A program made the translations under genes and the position numbers. Below the pieces are notes generated by a model. That model searched no databases. It saw only the letters and a list, made by a program, of their open reading frames with translations, and was not told the DNA's origin. A stretch of DNA of 64,000 nucleotides from Cryptomeria japonica (Eukaryota > Streptophyta > Pinopsida > Cupressales > Cupressaceae). The stretch is taken from positions 242,911,924 through 242,975,923 of the forward strand of contig NC_081409.1 in assembly GCF_030272615.1 (NCBI RefSeq), in the 5' to 3' direction. Positions 22,201 through 33,486 of the stretch are shown here, one piece after another. How positions within the stretch are numbered: the first letter of the stretch is position 1; every line of letters begins with the position of its first letter.

Positions 22201-24560
22201 AAGGTCGACTGGGTGTTTTGGGCATGAAGAAATATCCAAACCTAGTGCTAGTGTTTGGGCTTATGGCGTGATGCAATTGTGGTCAAATTTCATGTTGGTA
22301 TAGCTCAACCCATGATGACCACACATATGGACAATAATGATTGCATGAAATCCATAATGATTGCAAGAAAAGCTTAGAAACTTTCAAAAAAATGCAATTG
22401 ATTGGTACCCATTTGTCATTTGAAATAATTTTGAAATCAAATATAGGGAGTTTAAAAATGAATGCCTCTATTTTTAATTAAAATATGGTTTGAAAGCCCA
22501 TAAGATGAATAAAATAGAGTGAAGACAAAAGGATGATGTAGACGAGAAGTTATAAAATTGAAAAGACACAACCATCGATTAGGAAAACTGGGAATTTGCG
22601 TCGTCAAGAGTCAATTAAACTATTGATTGGAAGAAACAAATTGATGCAGAATAATTGATAGAAATTGTAGAATATGTGATACAAGAGGAGAGAGGTATCA
22701 TCCAAGGGAGTGTGGTTCTAGCCAAGAGGTGGAGTTGTGAAGGGTATTGGCCCAATACGCAAAAACTAGGTTTGGTCAATGATGGAGGTGGGGAGTGAGA
22801 ATTAGAGGATTCAATCGAGGATGTAGAGCATTGCAAATTACAATTAAGGCTTATGTGAGAATAGGTGCAAATTGGTGTTTTCATAGTTGAAATTCATACA
22901 AAAGGATAGTGTGTAGAGAGAGAGAGAGCCCAATTGAGAGCCAAAATTTGTAATTAATAAATGTTGTAGATGTATAATTTGTTTTGAAGTGAAATTGAAT
23001 AAATTTAAGTAGTTTTGTTGCAATCTTTGTGTCATTGTTATTTGAGTTTGTCGAAATCTCTTGTGTGAATGTATGTTTTGGAAGCAAGAGGAAGGTTTTT
23101 GCATCAATTTTATACATAACAATTTTCTTACATAGAATCTTCTAGTAAAATACAAAGAAAAATATTTTACACATTTTCATTTGGTGGCCATAATGATCAA
23201 AGATCTATTGTTCAATTTAAGTTGGCATGTTATGATTTTTATGAGAGTCAAATTTATATAGATTAAAAGTCATTTACAAACATAGTCGAATGTTATAATT
23301 TTGAAGTCAAAATAATATCAAGTAATAAAAGTCATTTACAAATATATGCATGATAAAATTGATTATATTGTCAATTTTATACTACTAATCATGTTGAAGA
23401 ATACCATTTTTTATTTCTTTTAAAAGCAATAATAATTTTACATACTACAATTCATTAAATAATTAATTTTAATAAAAAATAAATTAAAAAATTCACCTTT
23501 TTATTTGATGCTCATCATCAAAGAAGTTGGATTCTTAAACTTTAAGTTGTTGGTAGGTTATATAATTTTGATACTATGAAAAGTATCATCATTCATAGAC
23601 ACATGTATATGTATAATAATATTGATTAGATTGACAATACTGAAATTAATTAGTCATAAAATGAATTTTTTTTATAACTATATCATGATCAATACAATCT
23701 ATAATACAATATATTATATAATATTTTACACAAACTTTCACTTTCATATTTGGAACCGACCAACAACAAAGTTAGATTCTAGAAACCAAAATTGGTAATG
23801 TGGTTTTTTCATGGAAGACTACTAATAGAATTAAATAAAAAAATTATGAATATGAAATAGTTGTGAAAGTTAGAACATGCAATCTTCCATTTAGGGGCCA
23901 TAGTCTTGACATAATAATAATCCTCTACATTCTTCCCCACGGCATTGCTTCCCATCTAATATAAGTAGATTAAACCCTCATTAACATAGAATGAAAAATG
24001 AATTTGTCTCATACATAGTGACATCACCAAAACAACCAAACCAAAATCAAAATTGATATATTGTTTCAATAAGAGGCAAAAAGGAGTAAAATGAATAACA
24101 CCTAGATTTGCATAATAACAAACCAAAACATTAGTATTTTTGTTTAAAAAATTCAGCAACACTTCAAAAAATTACCCACAGTTACCCTACAAGTAGGTTT
24201 CATCACAAGTATTTCATATTCATTATAGGTGAATAACCATGGATGCATTAAATTATCTCAAGAACATATGAAATGAGAATTAAGAAACAATAGAAGGAAT
24301 TTAGGAACAAAATCTAGACGTCCCTATGGAAGAGAAGTATTATGAGCTTCTTTCTATGACACTAAATATACCCTGTCAGAGTCTAATCTAAGCCGCTCAA
24401 GGCACCATGACTTGGCTTCTCAAAGCACCATGGTTTGGCTTGAGAAAGTTGTTGCTCTGATTCAATGTAGTGGTTGAAAATGTTATTAGGCGAAAATTGA
24501 TGAGGAACAAAGACTACTATAAGCTTATCATGTGAAAACTTGTATTATTAGAAATAAAGA
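22201..24560. other. AT-rich stretch without recognisable gene
   Basis: Short ORFs on the minus strand near 22615-23155 have no recognisable domain and skewed composition. An AG run lies at about 22915-22928. Nothing else is supported. Confidence 0.55.
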
Positions 24561-24800
24561 AAAAAAAAACTAAAATTAAAAGAAAAAAATATGCAAGTGG
24601 AAGGAATTTATAAATAAATTAGGAAATTATTAAAATAGATATAATTAGAATTATCAAATTTTTATCTTATATATAAAATTTAAATGAATTAGAAGATATA
24701 TAATTAATTGGATGAACAATAATGTAGAAAATAACATAATTGTTAAATAATATTATTTTGAATATTTTAGTTTTATAGATTTTTTATTTATCATTTTTTA
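24560..24800. repeat. dispersed AT-rich repeat, copy left of LINE3
   Basis: It shares blocks such as GGAAGGAATTTATAAA, ATTAAAATAGATATAATTA and AGATTTTTTATT, in the same order, with 42840-43040 on the other side of the LINE3 block. Family unknown. Confidence 0.7.
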
Positions 24801-25507
24801 TTGGTAATAATATATATTTATTGATATAAAGTATTCAAAAAAGAAAGTACATTCTACAAAAAAAACCCTTTCTGAACCATCATCCCATCAAACAATCATA
24901 ATGTCTTATCCATATAAAACACCCCCAGAAATCTCCACAGTCGGTACCCAAAAACATTCACAAGTATACAGTTTGGAAATATACAACCCATTCAACCATA
25001 ACACAATAGCAAAGACCAAGGCTAATACCGTCAATCATAGCAACAAAAATGGACATTTAACTACCACCATCTAGCCTAGACCAACCACCTAGCTATCCTC
25101 AATTTCTTCTTTGAACCTGGCAAGTATCTTCACAACCTCCTCTGTGCGTGCTCAAGGTCTCAGCTCTTAGCCCATCTCCACTCGAGCCAATCCGTGTGCC
25201 GCATTCAACACCACCATTACTTGCACCAAATCCGCAAAGGTTTTAATAAATCCCAACCACGTCATGCCATAGCCTTACACCGTGCTTTCTTCTCACCTTC
25301 ATGTCCACAAACAAAGTGTAAAATGCTCACAGGTTCTGTCACTCCTTCTATTATGTCTATTCCCTTTCTCGGAACTGCCCATTCAAAAATAAATTCCATG
25401 TTACCAAGATACTCCTCATCAATTAACTCCCTCAAAGCCTGCTTCACTTTGTTTGTCAAAGTTTGAAACTCCAGCCCCCAAGCAACAATTAATGAATAAA
25501 TCTCCAT

Positions 25508-27124
25508 TTTTTTTAAAAGTAGCGTTAATTAGGGCGCTGACCCTTAACAAAAAGCAACATCAAGAGAGATGATTTTGGAAGAGAACCACGACCCAAAGGC
25601 AGAAAGGAACAAACACAGGAAGCTAACTAACCAGGGAACAAATCCCACTCAAGGGGGGGACGGGCCACCCAAACCCCCACGAGGGGGGGGTATGGGGCAG
25701 GGGAGAAGATTTCCCCTTACGCCTGCGAGAAACCACAGACCAAACAATGCTAAGATCCACCGAAAGGGCCCCCGTAGGGTCAACAACACCGGTGACAACA
25801 AAAGGTTGGAAGAGGGTCGTTGGGGGCTGCAGAATAGCAACAACATCAGGTTGTGAGAGAACAACAGTAGAAGAAGCAGCTCCAGCAGCAGGGGAGGGTT
25901 GTAGGATGGGGGAAGCAGAAGTGGGGGCCTTCGGAGACGAGGCCACAAAAACATCAATAGGAGCAACAGGAGGCGTGGGGGGCACGACATCATCCTCATG
26001 GGAGGAGCCAACAGACACAGAATCCATAGCAATAACTGTTAAGTGGTCAATAGTAGCATTCTTCCACCAAGTAGAAACCCCTTTGTGTTGTAGAGAAGAG
26101 CAACTTGAAGCAAGATGGCCAGTACAAAAGCATCTTCTGGAGGGAAAGGGGAGGCCTTCAAAATCTAGCAGTTGTGACCAAGGCCTATCCCCACCATAAG
26201 AACCACATCACCCGGGCGAGGAGCATAGATGTTGATATCAACAAGAATGCGGGCAAAGGTAGTGTGTTCCATTAAGGACATAACATCATCGACCTTCCTG
26301 AAACGACCAATAGAGTTACGGATCGCCTCATAGCAAGAGTGCTCCTAAAAATGAAGAGGGAGATTGGTGAGACAAACCCAAACTAGATGCCCATTAAGTG
26401 GTTCAGTGAGAAGGTTGAAAGAGGTTGTCAGAGGCTTGATGGAGAGGGAGTGCACTCCCCAAGCCCATAGCTTGCTCAAAATCAAATCCCTATCAACGGA
26501 AGAAGTGAAGGAAGCAACGAAAAATCCTTTAGCACAAGGAAAAAGCTCGATATTGAGAGGAACCAAAGGCCGCTTGGAGTCACTTACCCAGTTGTGAAGG
26601 TCTGGTATGGAAGGCCAGAGCCTAGAGAATCTGTACACCAAAGCACAATGCTAGTAAAACCCAATGTTGTCCACAATATCATGTCCACAAACAACCACAG
26701 GGGAGGATTTTGTACAAGGGAAAAAATGGATCCCCTTAGAGGGTTGGACAAAAGATTTGGCCATACGAGAAAAGCTACACTTACCAACAGGTTTGGGTAA
26801 ATGACGAACAACATCAGGGACTGATGGTAAGGTCATTTCCCCAGAAGCCAAAGAGCCGACAACAATAGGATCCACAGCCAGGGAACCGAGGGGGGGGGGA
26901 GGATGCAACACCAGGTGCATCAACAACCGCCAAAGGCGTCACCGGCCAAACAACAATAGCATGGACCATACGAGTCGAGGACCCCACACAAGGAAGGGGG
27001 GGAAAAGAAGATCCCCAAACATCCACAGCAGAACCAGGAGCGTTCAAAAAGAGGGAGGCAGGAGAGTCGTTGGAGGGAGGCGGGAGAGACATAGTGTTCG
27101 TTGAGAGACACTATTAGATCAACT
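25508..27124 (-). mobile_element. DUF4283 retroposon, copy 2 (1617 bp, perfect 13-bp target duplication)
   Basis: The plus-strand duplication AATAAATCTCCAT is at 25495-25507 and 27125-27137. The unit reads on the minus strand: a ~32-bp leader, ATG at 27092, one ORF to about 25623, a 3' stem-loop GGGU-CAGC-GCCC (25532-25543) and a poly(A) tail of eight (25508-25515). It inserted into LINE3 ORF3. Poly(A) plus a 13-bp duplication is target-primed reverse transcription, so the unit was mobilised by a LINE in trans. It encodes no RT itself. Confidence 0.9.
25623..27092 (-). pseudogene. DUF4283/CCHC-knuckle protein of retroposon copy 2
   Basis: Same architecture as copy 1: a Pro/Ser-rich N-terminus (MSLPPPSNDSPAS), a DUF4283-like domain at about 26780-26350 (SSPVVVCGHDIVDNIGFY, IELFPCAKGFFVASFTSS, LSKLWAWGVHSLSIKP), and a knuckle near 26120 whose first Cys is Ser (SRRCFCTGHLASSC). 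A Val/Ser/Pro-rich linker and a basic end, SRRRKGKSSPLP (about 25690), follow. At least two frameshifts and several stops. The conserved basic C-terminus suggests nucleic-acid binding at both ends of the protein. Confidence 0.75.
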
Positions 27125-27649
27125 AATAAATCTCCATGTTGGTTCTATACCTGTGGCTTATAAACACAATATCCTCCCCTAGCATAAGTTTCACCGCGTC
27201 TCTCAATTTGTCAACCTTGTATCAGAATAGGCCTTGTGACCGCTTGTTCGTAAACTTGCCCACGAAAGGCACAAGCTTTTTCTCTGTCTTGATGGTAAAA
27301 TTAGCTTCCATTGCTCTCCTACTAAAAATACACCACCTCTGCAAGCTCCTTCTTTGTTCTCTATCAACTGCTCTAATACTACTCAAATGATAAATAAAAC
27401 CAGTCATCCACATTTACCTATTATTCAATCAATGCAATTCATACGCTTCATATCAAGTTTTCATTTTTGAAATCCTCCTCCACCGTCACAATAATGTTAC
27501 ATTAATTCTCTGCTAATGTTACATTGTCCAATTTTTATTCCCCTCTATCTGCATAGTTCGTCATTAACCTCATCTCTCTGGCATACCATTCATCATGACA
27601 TCGAACATGCAATATATCTTCCCGATAAAATCAATCTTGCCAATAAAGA

Positions 27650-28124
27650 TTAGCAATCCTCCACTTTAGTAAAGGATAGATTGCACAAATCTTCCACATG
27701 ATCATCCTGAGCATTTGTAAGAGACATTGCCCATTTGGAAAGCACGTTAGCCACCATGTTTGCTGCTCTCCACACATGGGTGACTTTAAATTCACTAAAA
27801 TAATTTATATCACTTCTAATTTTTTGCAAATATTTGTTCAAATGCCATGCTTGGGCCTCCCCTTTTATCAAAGCATTTACTATGATTAACGAACCCCCTT
27901 CCAGATGCAATATGTCAAAACCAAGTTTCAGCCCCCAATCCACTACCATGAGAGTTGCTTGAATCTCTGCTTCATTGTTTGTACCTTTCACCAATCTTTT
28001 GGCTCCGCATGCAACTATATTCCCCTTCCAATCTTAGAATACCACTCCAGCTCCAGATTCTCCTAGGTTTCCTTTTGCCACACCGTCAAAGTTGGCCTTA
28101 ATCCATCCTTCTAGAGGAGGAATC
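27650..28124 (-). pseudogene. LINE3 RNase H domain
   Basis: Minus-strand RVT_3-type RNase H. The start GWIKANFDG (first catalytic Asp) is near 28100, then GAKRLVKGTNNEAEIQATL (Glu), LHLEGGSLIIVNAL (second Asp replaced by Gly in EGGS) and a terminal VWRAANMVANVLSKWA. A single internal stop lies upstream of the ATG at 27994. The domain begins exactly at the element B LTR, and its first codons come from the far side of element B at 42412. Confidence 0.85.
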
Positions 28125-29165
28125 TATATACAACTAAAAATGGTCTGAAGATAGTTAATTAAATACGCAGTTATTTGATTAATTCCCCTTCCCAATTAAT
28201 TGAATTCACAAGCAATTTAATTAATTTCTCTATTCATCTACTAGTAAATAAATCTACATGATTTATTTATATAGTTCATTTCATATCTCCCTTTGATTAA
28301 TTAATTCTAAATTAATTAATGTCCCCCATATAAATCATTCTAATCCCTAATTAAGATTAACAAACTCAATTTTGTTGAGATTAATTATTATTTTCCAATT
28401 ATTTTAATTTCTAAATTCAAATGAGCACATGGCTCCTAACTTTTAACCACCTAACCTAACCCATTCCACCTAATCCTGGGTTTAACTAACCCTATCCTAT
28501 CTTGCACATCCTAACCTCCTTATCCTAACCTCCTATGGTGTGGATATTCTCCCCTTGAGACACATGGCACTTTTGCCACATGTCTCCTCCCTTGGACACT
28601 TGCCCTCTCTTGAGCAAGGCTCCTTGACACTTGTCACCATAGAGATGACAAGTGTCCCTTCCTCCAACCTCTTCTCCAACTTCCTCAATCTTGGCCCTTG
28701 ATATCTTCAGATTAGATCTGGATTGTTGATTCCTACCACCTCAGCTTTGGCCTTGGAATTCATATAAATATCCCTCATTTTGGAGCAATAAGGATCCCTT
28801 GCATCCATAGTTTTAGCATCATTACTATAGGCAATTTGCATTTCAATTATCTAGTAATTAGCTTTTGGATTAATCATAGCATGTTAATTTAGTTTCTTAG
28901 ATCATACATTTAATATCATTTTCATAATCAATCATGATCAAATAGCTACTCAACTCTTGAGTTGCCACTTTGGAGGTCATTGCTCCGCTGAGAGTCAACC
29001 AATGCAACACCTTCAAGGTCCTCAAGAATAGAGGAAAATGGGACATTTCAAGGAAGGCTTATGGTTTGCATTTTTGAGCTAGTTTTCAATTAAGCTTTTC
29101 ATTTATGTTTTATTGTCTCATTATATGTGTATGCCTTTCTTATATACCACATTTTTAGCATCACA
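28125..29165 (+). repeat. 5' LTR of element B (1041 bp)
   Basis: Aligns along its length with 41350-42411; both end AGCATCACA. The start is TATATACAAC here and TGTATACACC in the 3' copy, so the terminal TG has mutated. TATA box TATAAATA at 28763-28770. An 11-bp perfect inverted repeat GACACTTGTCA / TGACAAGTGTC with a 9-base loop lies at 28626-28656 in U3. Confidence 0.93.
28763..28770 (+). promoter_or_regulatory. TATA box of element B LTR
   Basis: TATAAATA followed by a C-rich start region, conserved in the 3' LTR at 42009-42016. It lies about 107 bp after the U3 hairpin. Confidence 0.65.
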
Positions 29166-29170
29166 TTAAT

Positions 29171-29188
29171 TGGTGCCCACCGTGGGGC
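29171..29188 (+). promoter_or_regulatory. primer binding site of element B
   Basis: TGGTGCCCACCGTGGGGC begins five bases after the LTR end. TGG pairs with the CCA end of a tRNA, which primes minus-strand synthesis. I did not match it to a specific tRNA. Confidence 0.75.
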
Positions 29189-29241
29189 CTATCCCCTTTG
29201 ATCTTTAACAAGTTTGCTTGCAGGAAATTTCATTGACAGGT

Positions 29242-29585
29242 TGATTAGCTCTTTCGGAGTGCAGATTAGCTCTCTTGGGCTCCTGAATCGCATTCTTGGT
29301 CTCTATTGTGGCATTCTGACACCTCAAATGGTGTTTTTGGGAGACTACTCAACTCTGTTTTCATATTTTTTTGTACTTTAGCGCTGTCAGTCTATACTTT
29401 AGCATTTTTGGTATGTATTGTAGTGTTTTTCATACATTTGTCAGCATTTTTAGTCTGTTTGACAGTGTTTCTTGTGTGCAGTTTAGCGTTTCTGGTGTGC
29501 AAAGTAGCGTTTTGGGTCCATTTGGCAGCGTTCTTGGTAAATATGATGGTGTTCTTGGTCAATTTGATGGCATTTTCAATTTTTT
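29242..29585 (+). repeat. 21-bp tandem repeats, block 1, in element B leader
   Basis: About sixteen units with core AGCGTTCTTGGT or AGCATTTTTGGT recur at a 21-base step, for example at 29461, 29482, 29503, 29524 and 29545. The same 21-mer family occurs in 30600-31276. The apparent Val/Phe/Leu-rich ORFs here are the repeat read in frame. Confidence 0.88.
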
Positions 29586-30600
29586 ATTGATTTTGCAAAT
29601 ATTGTATGTTGCATTTCTTATTTCTGCTTTTGGATTGTCATTTTCCCGAACCTAATTTGCAGATTATTGGTTTTGTAGGTACTTATTTCGCTGTGAAAGA
29701 CCGAGTCATAAACCATTTCATCGTCAAAGAATGCAATATAAACTACTAACTTTGTTTGCAGCCGCGAGATATTGCACTTATTTTTGTTAAATTAGGCACA
29801 TAGACTAATTACAATGGAAATGAACAAACATGTCTTATGTGTTTTGATGATAGGAGAGTATGCTCTAGCCTTTCTTAGGTGATCAGAAAGCCAGACTCAT
29901 CTTTTCTTTCAATAGTGCATATCTTTAGCGGGCCTGGCCTCCCAAGGAGCCTATAAGGCCAAAGCCATTAAGGTCGGTGAGAGGGGAACGACCCAAGTGG
30001 GAATGGCTAACGCCAAGTACTCCAACCCACTATAAAATAAACGTGATTTGATGAAAATCAAGTCAACGACAGTACTCAAGAAAATACCCCAATGCACCGG
30101 ATGGATCCCTTACTAGTTCCAATTAAATTAGAAGCTACCTGGTTTACCTTCGAACATTATTAACTTCTTAGTGCATGGAGAGGGAAGAATCTCTCCTTAA
30201 GATACTCACCATATGTCCCTCTTGAGCGTATGTGCGAACTCTTCTTTTGAGACCATATTGCTAGGCTCATAATGGGACTCCACTAGCTCTCACAAAGGAA
30301 AAAACACGGGCACCCTTTAGGGGGTGACAAGGCTGTGTGAGTTGACAGGGTACCAAGTTGTGGGCTAAGAACTAATAATAAAGCCAGTCTCCTTAGGATA
30401 GACTGATTTATATGTTTTCAATTGTTCAAAACCCATGAAAACTTGGGCTTTCTTTAAATCTTCTTGAACATACACTTTATGTGTCGTTTGGGACAAAAAT
30501 GCAATTTGATTTCTGTGTTTGTAAGTCAAGTCAAGATCTCATCCAATGAAATACAACAAACATTGAAAAATTAAACTTCAAATTGTCAAATTCACAAGTT
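29586..30600 (+). other. element B leader between the two 21-bp repeat blocks
   Basis: Non-repetitive and non-coding. It contains a GC-balanced part at 29930-30370 that probably holds leader functions such as packaging, which cannot be proven from sequence. Confidence 0.5.
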
Positions 30601-31276
30601 TCACAACAGACTAGCTCTTTCAGTCCAAACAGTCGCACCTACAGTCCAAATAGTAGCTTTGTCTATCCAAACAGTCACATTCACACTCCAAACATTAGCT
30701 CTTTTGGTCCAAACATTAGCTATGTCAATCCAAACAGTCGCACAAACGGTCCAAACAGTCGCATTTTCAGTCCAAACGTCAACTCTCTTGGTATGAATGT
30801 TAACTTTCTCATATTTCAACATTAACTCTCCAAGGTTGAGCACATTAGAGTTTCTAGTCTAAACAACAGAGTTCCTAGTCTAAACAATAGAGTTCCTGGT
30901 CTAAACAATAGAGTTCTTAATCTAAACAGTAGCTCTCTTGGTTTGAAGGTCAGCTCCCTTGGTCTAATCAACAACTCTTGTGAGTTGAATGCCAAATTAC
31001 TCATGTTGCAGCATTAGATCTCCTAGTTTGTACTTTTTAGGTCTAAATATCAGTTCTTTGAGTCTGAAAATCACAAAGTTGGGTCAAAATTGAAATCTCC
31101 TAAGTTCAACCACTTAATTTGCTAAGAATACACATCATTATTTTGAACTTTAGAGTTACTGCAATGCATAATAGCATTTCTGGTCTGTTTCTCAGCGTTT
31201 CTGGTAAGTTTGTCAGTGTTTCTGGTCCATATAGCAGAGTTCCTGGTCATTTTGTCAGCATTTCTGGTAAACTACA
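30600..31276 (+). repeat. 21-bp tandem repeats, blocks 2-4, in element B leader
   Basis: TCCAAAC starts at 30624, 30645, 30666, 30687, 30708, 30729, 30750 and 30771, exactly 21 bp apart. TCTAAAC-type units follow at 30858, 30879, 30900, 30921, 30942 and 30963, again 21 bp apart. Six further units with CAGCGTTTCTGGT lie at 31151-31276. The units are diverged in sequence but strictly periodic. Open frames on both strands (30583-30825 plus, 30601-30843 minus) follow from the multiple-of-three period. Confidence 0.92.
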
Positions 31277-31734
31277 TCAAAATCATAAAACAAAAATAAC
31301 CCATTTCTCAAACAGTCAAATATAGAGACTAGGTCATCTTCTTTGGTCATTCAATCAGGTTATCTTCTATCAAAACATATTCAAGAGCTAGACACGCTAA
31401 AGGTTCTCAAGTATTCACCTCAAACAAGTTTAAAGATCTAACACCTTAAAGTGCAATATCACAAACTGATCGTTCAAACATAGTTTCTCGTCAGGATCTA
31501 TCATCCTTTTCATCACGAAACTACAACGCTTGATCAGAATAACCTCGTTCTTTATCATAGGATATATTGTTCTTATTGAACTTGATCATATCAAAAATCA
31601 CAAAATTTGCACTCCAAAACTAAGATCGAAAAACTTGCCAACAAACAAATACTTGAAAAGATCATATCCTCAACAATTGATCACTTAGTTGTGGCACATT
31701 ACGCAAGATTTAAATCTCGCAAAACATTCAAAAC

Positions 31735-33481
31735 ATGTGTATGCCTGTTCTAACCAGGGCTCAGAGACGAAAGATTGCAGAAACAGAAATAGAAACGTTT
31801 GAAATAACTGAAGATTATAGAAACATGGAACACGAAGATGAAATACAAGTTGAAGAGGAAATAACAAAACAACATGTCAGAGACATTAAAAAAGATCATC
31901 AATTCGATAAATTTATGCAGAAAATATTGGAGGGAGAAAAAGAAAAATATTTCCTAATGTTAGCCAAATCTGGTGCTACACTCCCCCAAGATTTTGATGT
32001 GAACAAATTGACACAAAAGAGAAGTGACCCCCACTTAATAACAAACAATACGAGGATATTTTTGGTCTCAAACTCAATGACACGTCAATTCCTAGTAACA
32101 CCAGAACCAATGAGGAAACTTACATTCCCAAAAGGGATGATGTAGAAATTCTAAATAACGTTCAATCCAATGAGGATACAAGAAGGGGTAGAGATGATAC
32201 AAGAAGAGATCAAGATACTCCTAGAATGAAAAATAATGGTAATACAAGAACAAATCATGTTGATAATCCTATCACAACTCTCACACAACAAATACAAACA
32301 CTGCAAACACAAATTCAAGATATGCAGAGAGGAAATGTTAGAAGATACTCACTTCAAGAAATCTATCCTTATCCATTCGACATAAATCTAAACATGATAC
32401 CATTTCCTATAGGTTTTGAAACTCCTAGATATGAAAAATATGATGGAAGCATTGATCCCCAAGATCATATATGAGAATTTTGCACAATGAGTATGAAGTT
32501 TGCACATGAGGATACTTGCTTGATGAGATTATTTTCAAAAATCTTAACTGGAAAAGCTATGGAATGGTTCTCCAAGCTTACACCTGGAATCAGATCATTC
32601 TCGGAATTGGTGGATAATTTTATTTCACAATAATCTTACAACATACAACATGAAGTAACAATGCTAGACCTATGTAATGCCAAACAAAAGATTGGAGAAC
32701 CTTTCATGACATTTTTACAGAGATGGAGACGGTTAGCTTCACAATATCCTCGTACAGTGCCAGAGTATGAAAAAATGGATATATGCATCGACAACCTAAA
32801 TGATCAAATGAGATATCATCTAAAAATGCAAGGACATCAAATTTTTGGAAAGATGATTGATAATGGAATCAGAATGGAGGAAGCCATGATAAAGAAGGGT
32901 GAGTTGAAAATATACAAAGAAGGAGTTCACCCTCCTAACAACACTAACAACAACAATAATGATAAGACATAGTTTTACAATAGAAATCATAATATCATCA
33001 ACGATGGGATAGTGGATAACAACAATGTGAAACGAAAACAACCAGTTTTTAATTTATCCAATCACTCAGCAGCGGCTCAGCAAAACAACAATCACCAAAA
33101 AGCAACTATCAAAAATTTCTTTCAAAGGTAATTTACAAATATTGGTGAACCCCTTGGATCCGTATTAAAAACACTTCTTGCAAACAAATTGATTACTTTA
33201 CCAGAAGAAAGAAACTTTGAACCCAAAGTAAAACCCGCTTGGTGGAATGACAACCATTATTGTGATTTCCATCAAAACAAAGGACACCAAACAGATGCTT
33301 GTCAATGATTAAAACATGTCATCCAAGATTTGATTGATAATGGAGTAATAATTGTGGATGAACATACAACAAACGAATCTCACACAGCTTTCAAAACTCT
33401 GCTTCCTAACTATGAGAAGGGTGAGTCATCAACAGGGCAGAATGGTAAAGGTAAAGCAAAGGTAAATTATGCTCATGCATA
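31735..33481 (+). pseudogene. gag: gag of element B
   Basis: The ATG at 31735 opens MCMPVLTRAQRRKIAETE and an acidic N-terminal region. After a frame change the capsid-type gag domain follows (32226-32970): IYPYPFDINLNMIPFPIGFE, LTGKAMEWFSKL, FLQRWRRLASQYP. The zinc-knuckle equivalent CDFHQNKGHQTDAC lies at about 33262-33303, matching element A. Stops occur at about 32473 (TGA where A has Arg), 32632, 32970, 33128 and 33306. The frame ends just before the large deletion at about 33485. Confidence 0.87.
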
Positions 33482-33486
33482 CTAAA

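Larger units (their letters stand above)
25262..27413 (-). pseudogene. LINE3 ORF3: unrecognised protein downstream of RNase H, interrupted by retroposon copy 2
   Basis: I do not recognise the fold. The minus-strand frame from the ATG at 27308 reads KKLVPFVGKFTNKR, then (after a TGA) LRDAVKLMLGEDIVFISHRYR up to the insertion, and resumes at 25507 with SLIVAWGLEFQTLTNKV, EEYLGNMEFIFEWA and a stop at 25262. LINE2 carries a clear homologue at 61903-62660 in the same place. Shared pattern: K-[KR] ... F-[VL]-G-x-x-T-[ND]-K-R, then LG-x-x-I-x-F-x-x-HRYR-x-N, then E-[YF]-[LM]-G-[ND]. The exact restoration of the frame across the 13-bp duplication shows it was coding when the retroposon inserted. A fold or function cannot be assigned. 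Confidence 0.7.

Noticed and set aside
22615-23155. Overlapping minus-strand ORFs
   Set aside because: No recognisable motif, AT-rich context, and nothing in the flanks supports a gene.
30583-30843. ORFs on both strands with 7-residue repeats in element B leader
   Set aside because: Product of the 21-bp period. The frame is not shared with the other repeat blocks, and both strands are equally open.
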